5,623 bases of DNA, from contig WJLP01000008.1 of assembly GCA_014728435.1 (NCBI GenBank), positions 1 through 5,623 on the forward strand. Reading direction: 5' to 3'. Source of the DNA: Candidatus Uhrbacteria bacterium. GTDB lineage: Bacteria; Patescibacteriota; Patescibacteriia; 2-12-FULL-60-25. The first letter of the stretch is position 1, and the number at the start of each line of letters is the position of its first letter. The position numbers and the translations under genes were made by a program. A model generated the notes under the pieces. It worked only from the letters and a program-made list of their open reading frames with translations, searched no databases and was not told the origin of the DNA. Shown here in pieces: positions 4,977 through 5,623 of this stretch.

Positions 4977-5440
4977 CAGAGTAGGAAGTGGATTTCTTGG
5001 TTTAGATCGCATAAATCTTCAGGGGAGATTTTAGAAGGTTCGATCCAATGCAAGCCGCGTGCTTCATCATCTTGGATTTGCTCATCGGGAATGACTTGTG
5101 TGCAGTTTGTATAGCAGACGAAGAAGTGCAATTTGGCGTTCATGGCCAGGTCCTCTGGTTCGTAATAGAAGTAGTTTTGCAAAGTGGCCAAGGGGCGGAT
5201 TATGTCGATATCCGTGATGCCGGTTTCTTCGGCGCATTCACGCAAGAGAGCGCGCTCCGGGGTTTCTCTGCCCTCTATGCCTCCGCCCGGGAACCAGAGC
5301 TTGCCATTGCTTTTGTTTTTACAAACCAGGATTTTACCGTTGTTGATAAGAAAAGCGTAAACCGAAGGACGAGGTTGGAATTTAGCCTCGGGGAGTTCGA
5401 CAATATCTCCGTAGTTATTTTTGCATTTTATGGTGCGCAT
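4961..5440 (-). CDS. NUDIX hydrolase
   Basis: The 159-residue enzyme is predicted to cleave nucleoside diphosphates linked to another moiety (X), using Mg2+ or Mn2+. The NUDIX box is perfect: G53-x5-E59-x7-R67-E68-C69-A70-E71-E72-T73-G74-I75, preceded by LWFPGGG (48-54). E68, E71 and E72 are the metal ligands. The strands before and after (RPSVYAFLINNGKILVCKNK and LHFFVCY) and the HWIEP motif (131-135) fit the NUDIX fold, and length is typical. Nothing outside the box identifies the substrate; a house-cleaning role on oxidised nucleotides, nucleotide sugars or similar is possible. An in-frame TAA a few codons upstream makes ATG 5440 the first usable start. A longer open frame on the opposite strand (5048-5578) is a shadow. 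Transcribed alone. Confidence 0.93.
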   Translation of the reverse strand: MRTIKCKNNYGDIVELPEAKFQPRPSVYAFLINNGKILVCKNKSNGKLWFPGGGIEGRETPERALLRECAEETGITDIDIIRPLATLQNYFYYEPEDLAMNAKLHFFVCYTNCTQVIPDEQIQDDEARGLHWIEPSKISPEDLCDLNQEIHFLLCSLTL

Positions 5441-5447
5441 CAGAAGA

Positions 5448-5483
5448 ATGATGCTTTAGACGAGTTGGCTTTGTCAAATTATA
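5448..5483 (-). promoter_or_regulatory. Promoter elements upstream of the NUDIX gene
   Basis: Minus strand: a perfect TATAAT (5478-5483) directly abuts a perfect TTGACA (5472-5477). TTGACA is followed after 18 bp by CATCAT (5448-5453, 4 of 6), which ends 7 nt before the ATG, matching the leaderless spacing of other genes here. Alternatively TATAAT is the -10 and gives a leader of about 30 nt, though no good -35 lies upstream of it. Which is used cannot be decided from sequence. Confidence 0.4.
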
Positions 5484-5574
5484 CGAGATATTGCGGCGGC
5501 TTAACTAATATTGCCAAGCATCTAGTGTTTTGGTATAGTCTGCGGGCAAAATGGGCTATATGGCTTGAGCTCAT
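5479..5574 (-). CDS. Possible 31-codon ORF upstream of the NUDIX gene
   Basis: ATG at 5574 opens a 31-codon frame ending at TAA 5479-5481. It is preceded by GAGGAG (5582-5587) at 7-nt spacing, the best Shine-Dalgarno match in the window. The peptide is basic in its first half (HFARRLY) and unlike any family I know. Its start codon sits at the edge of a 9-bp hairpin, and its stop overlaps the TATAAT of the NUDIX promoter. The same DNA carries a rightward promoter, so this may be chance; a leader peptide is the alternative. Confidence 0.18.
   Translation of the reverse strand: MSSSHIAHFARRLYQNTRCLAILVKPPQYLV
5511..5539 (+). promoter_or_regulatory. Rightward sigma70-type promoter at the window edge
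   Basis: TTGCCA (5511-5516) and TATAGT (5534-5539), each 5 of 6 to consensus, with an optimal 17-bp spacer. Transcription would start near 5546 and run out of the window, divergent from the NUDIX gene. Confidence 0.5.
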
Positions 5575-5580
5575 ATAGCC
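5554..5580. promoter_or_regulatory. 9-bp hairpin in the predicted leader of an off-window gene
   Basis: GGCTATATG (5554-5562) and CATATAGCC (5572-5580) are a perfect inverted repeat; the 9-nt loop can add GCT/AGC pairs with one bulge. It begins about 8 nt after the predicted rightward start site. No T-run follows on the plus strand, so it is more likely a 5' stabilising or regulatory hairpin or an operator than a terminator. On the minus strand the following ATTTT is only a weak T-tract. Confidence 0.45.
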
Positions 5581-5623
5581 TCTCCTCATTCGGAAATAGC
5601 TAAAACTTCGATTTATCATTTCA

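Noticed and set aside
5048..5578. 176-codon plus-strand ORF, longer than the NUDIX gene it overlaps
   Set aside because: It is antisense to a perfect NUDIX box; its translation shows no family motif and has an unlikely composition.

Overview
The window looks like a compact bacterial chromosome segment, most plausibly from the Candidate Phyla Radiation (Patescibacteria) or a similarly streamlined lineage. This is inference from style: short spacers packed with A/T-rich and GAATTC/TTCGAA-like words, few Shine-Dalgarno sites, a small single-domain alarmone hydrolase without a synthetase, a stand-alone RecB-like/DnaQ-like nuclease, and a YibE/F membrane protein. All genes read cleanly with the standard code. 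There is no CRISPR array, rRNA or recognisable transposase.

Layout, left to right. Bases 1-110 hold no feature I can name. A tRNA-Thr(UGU) with encoded CCA lies at 111-187; its acceptor stem is mispaired at the base. A short spacer with a 13-bp direct repeat leads to a 51-residue ribosomal protein bL33 gene (rpmG, 304-459), followed at once by an intrinsic terminator. A small membrane protein of unknown function (668-1075) comes next; its 3' end is built of perfect 6-3-6 palindromes and runs into a promoter for a two-gene operon. The operon encodes a MESH1/SpoT-type HD hydrolase (1121-1687) overlapping by 8 bp a TM0106-family nuclease with an RNase H-like exonuclease domain (1680-3173).

On the minus strand, convergent to this operon, is a YibE/F-family membrane protein (3335-4609) whose stop codon sits inside a heptanucleotide tandem repeat. 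The 340-bp spacer 4610-4949 has no gene; it contains palindrome-word repeats and a 97-bp MITE-like element. A NUDIX hydrolase (4961-5440, minus) ends in a strong intrinsic terminator. The right edge has a rightward promoter and a 9-bp hairpin, probably the leader of a gene outside the window.

How the parts fit: tRNA-Thr and bL33 are translation housekeeping; the HD protein is predicted to remove (p)ppGpp or a related nucleotide; the NUDIX enzyme is a generic nucleotide-diphosphate cleaner; the nuclease is a DNA or RNA processing enzyme of unknown pathway, co-expressed with the alarmone hydrolase. A recurring architecture is a -10-like hexamer ending 7-8 nt before the start codon with no Shine-Dalgarno site (rpmG, membrane protein, YibE/F, NUDIX), which suggests leaderless mRNAs. 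I see no clear defence or mobile system; the most unusual material is the short-palindrome repeats and the mosaic tRNA.
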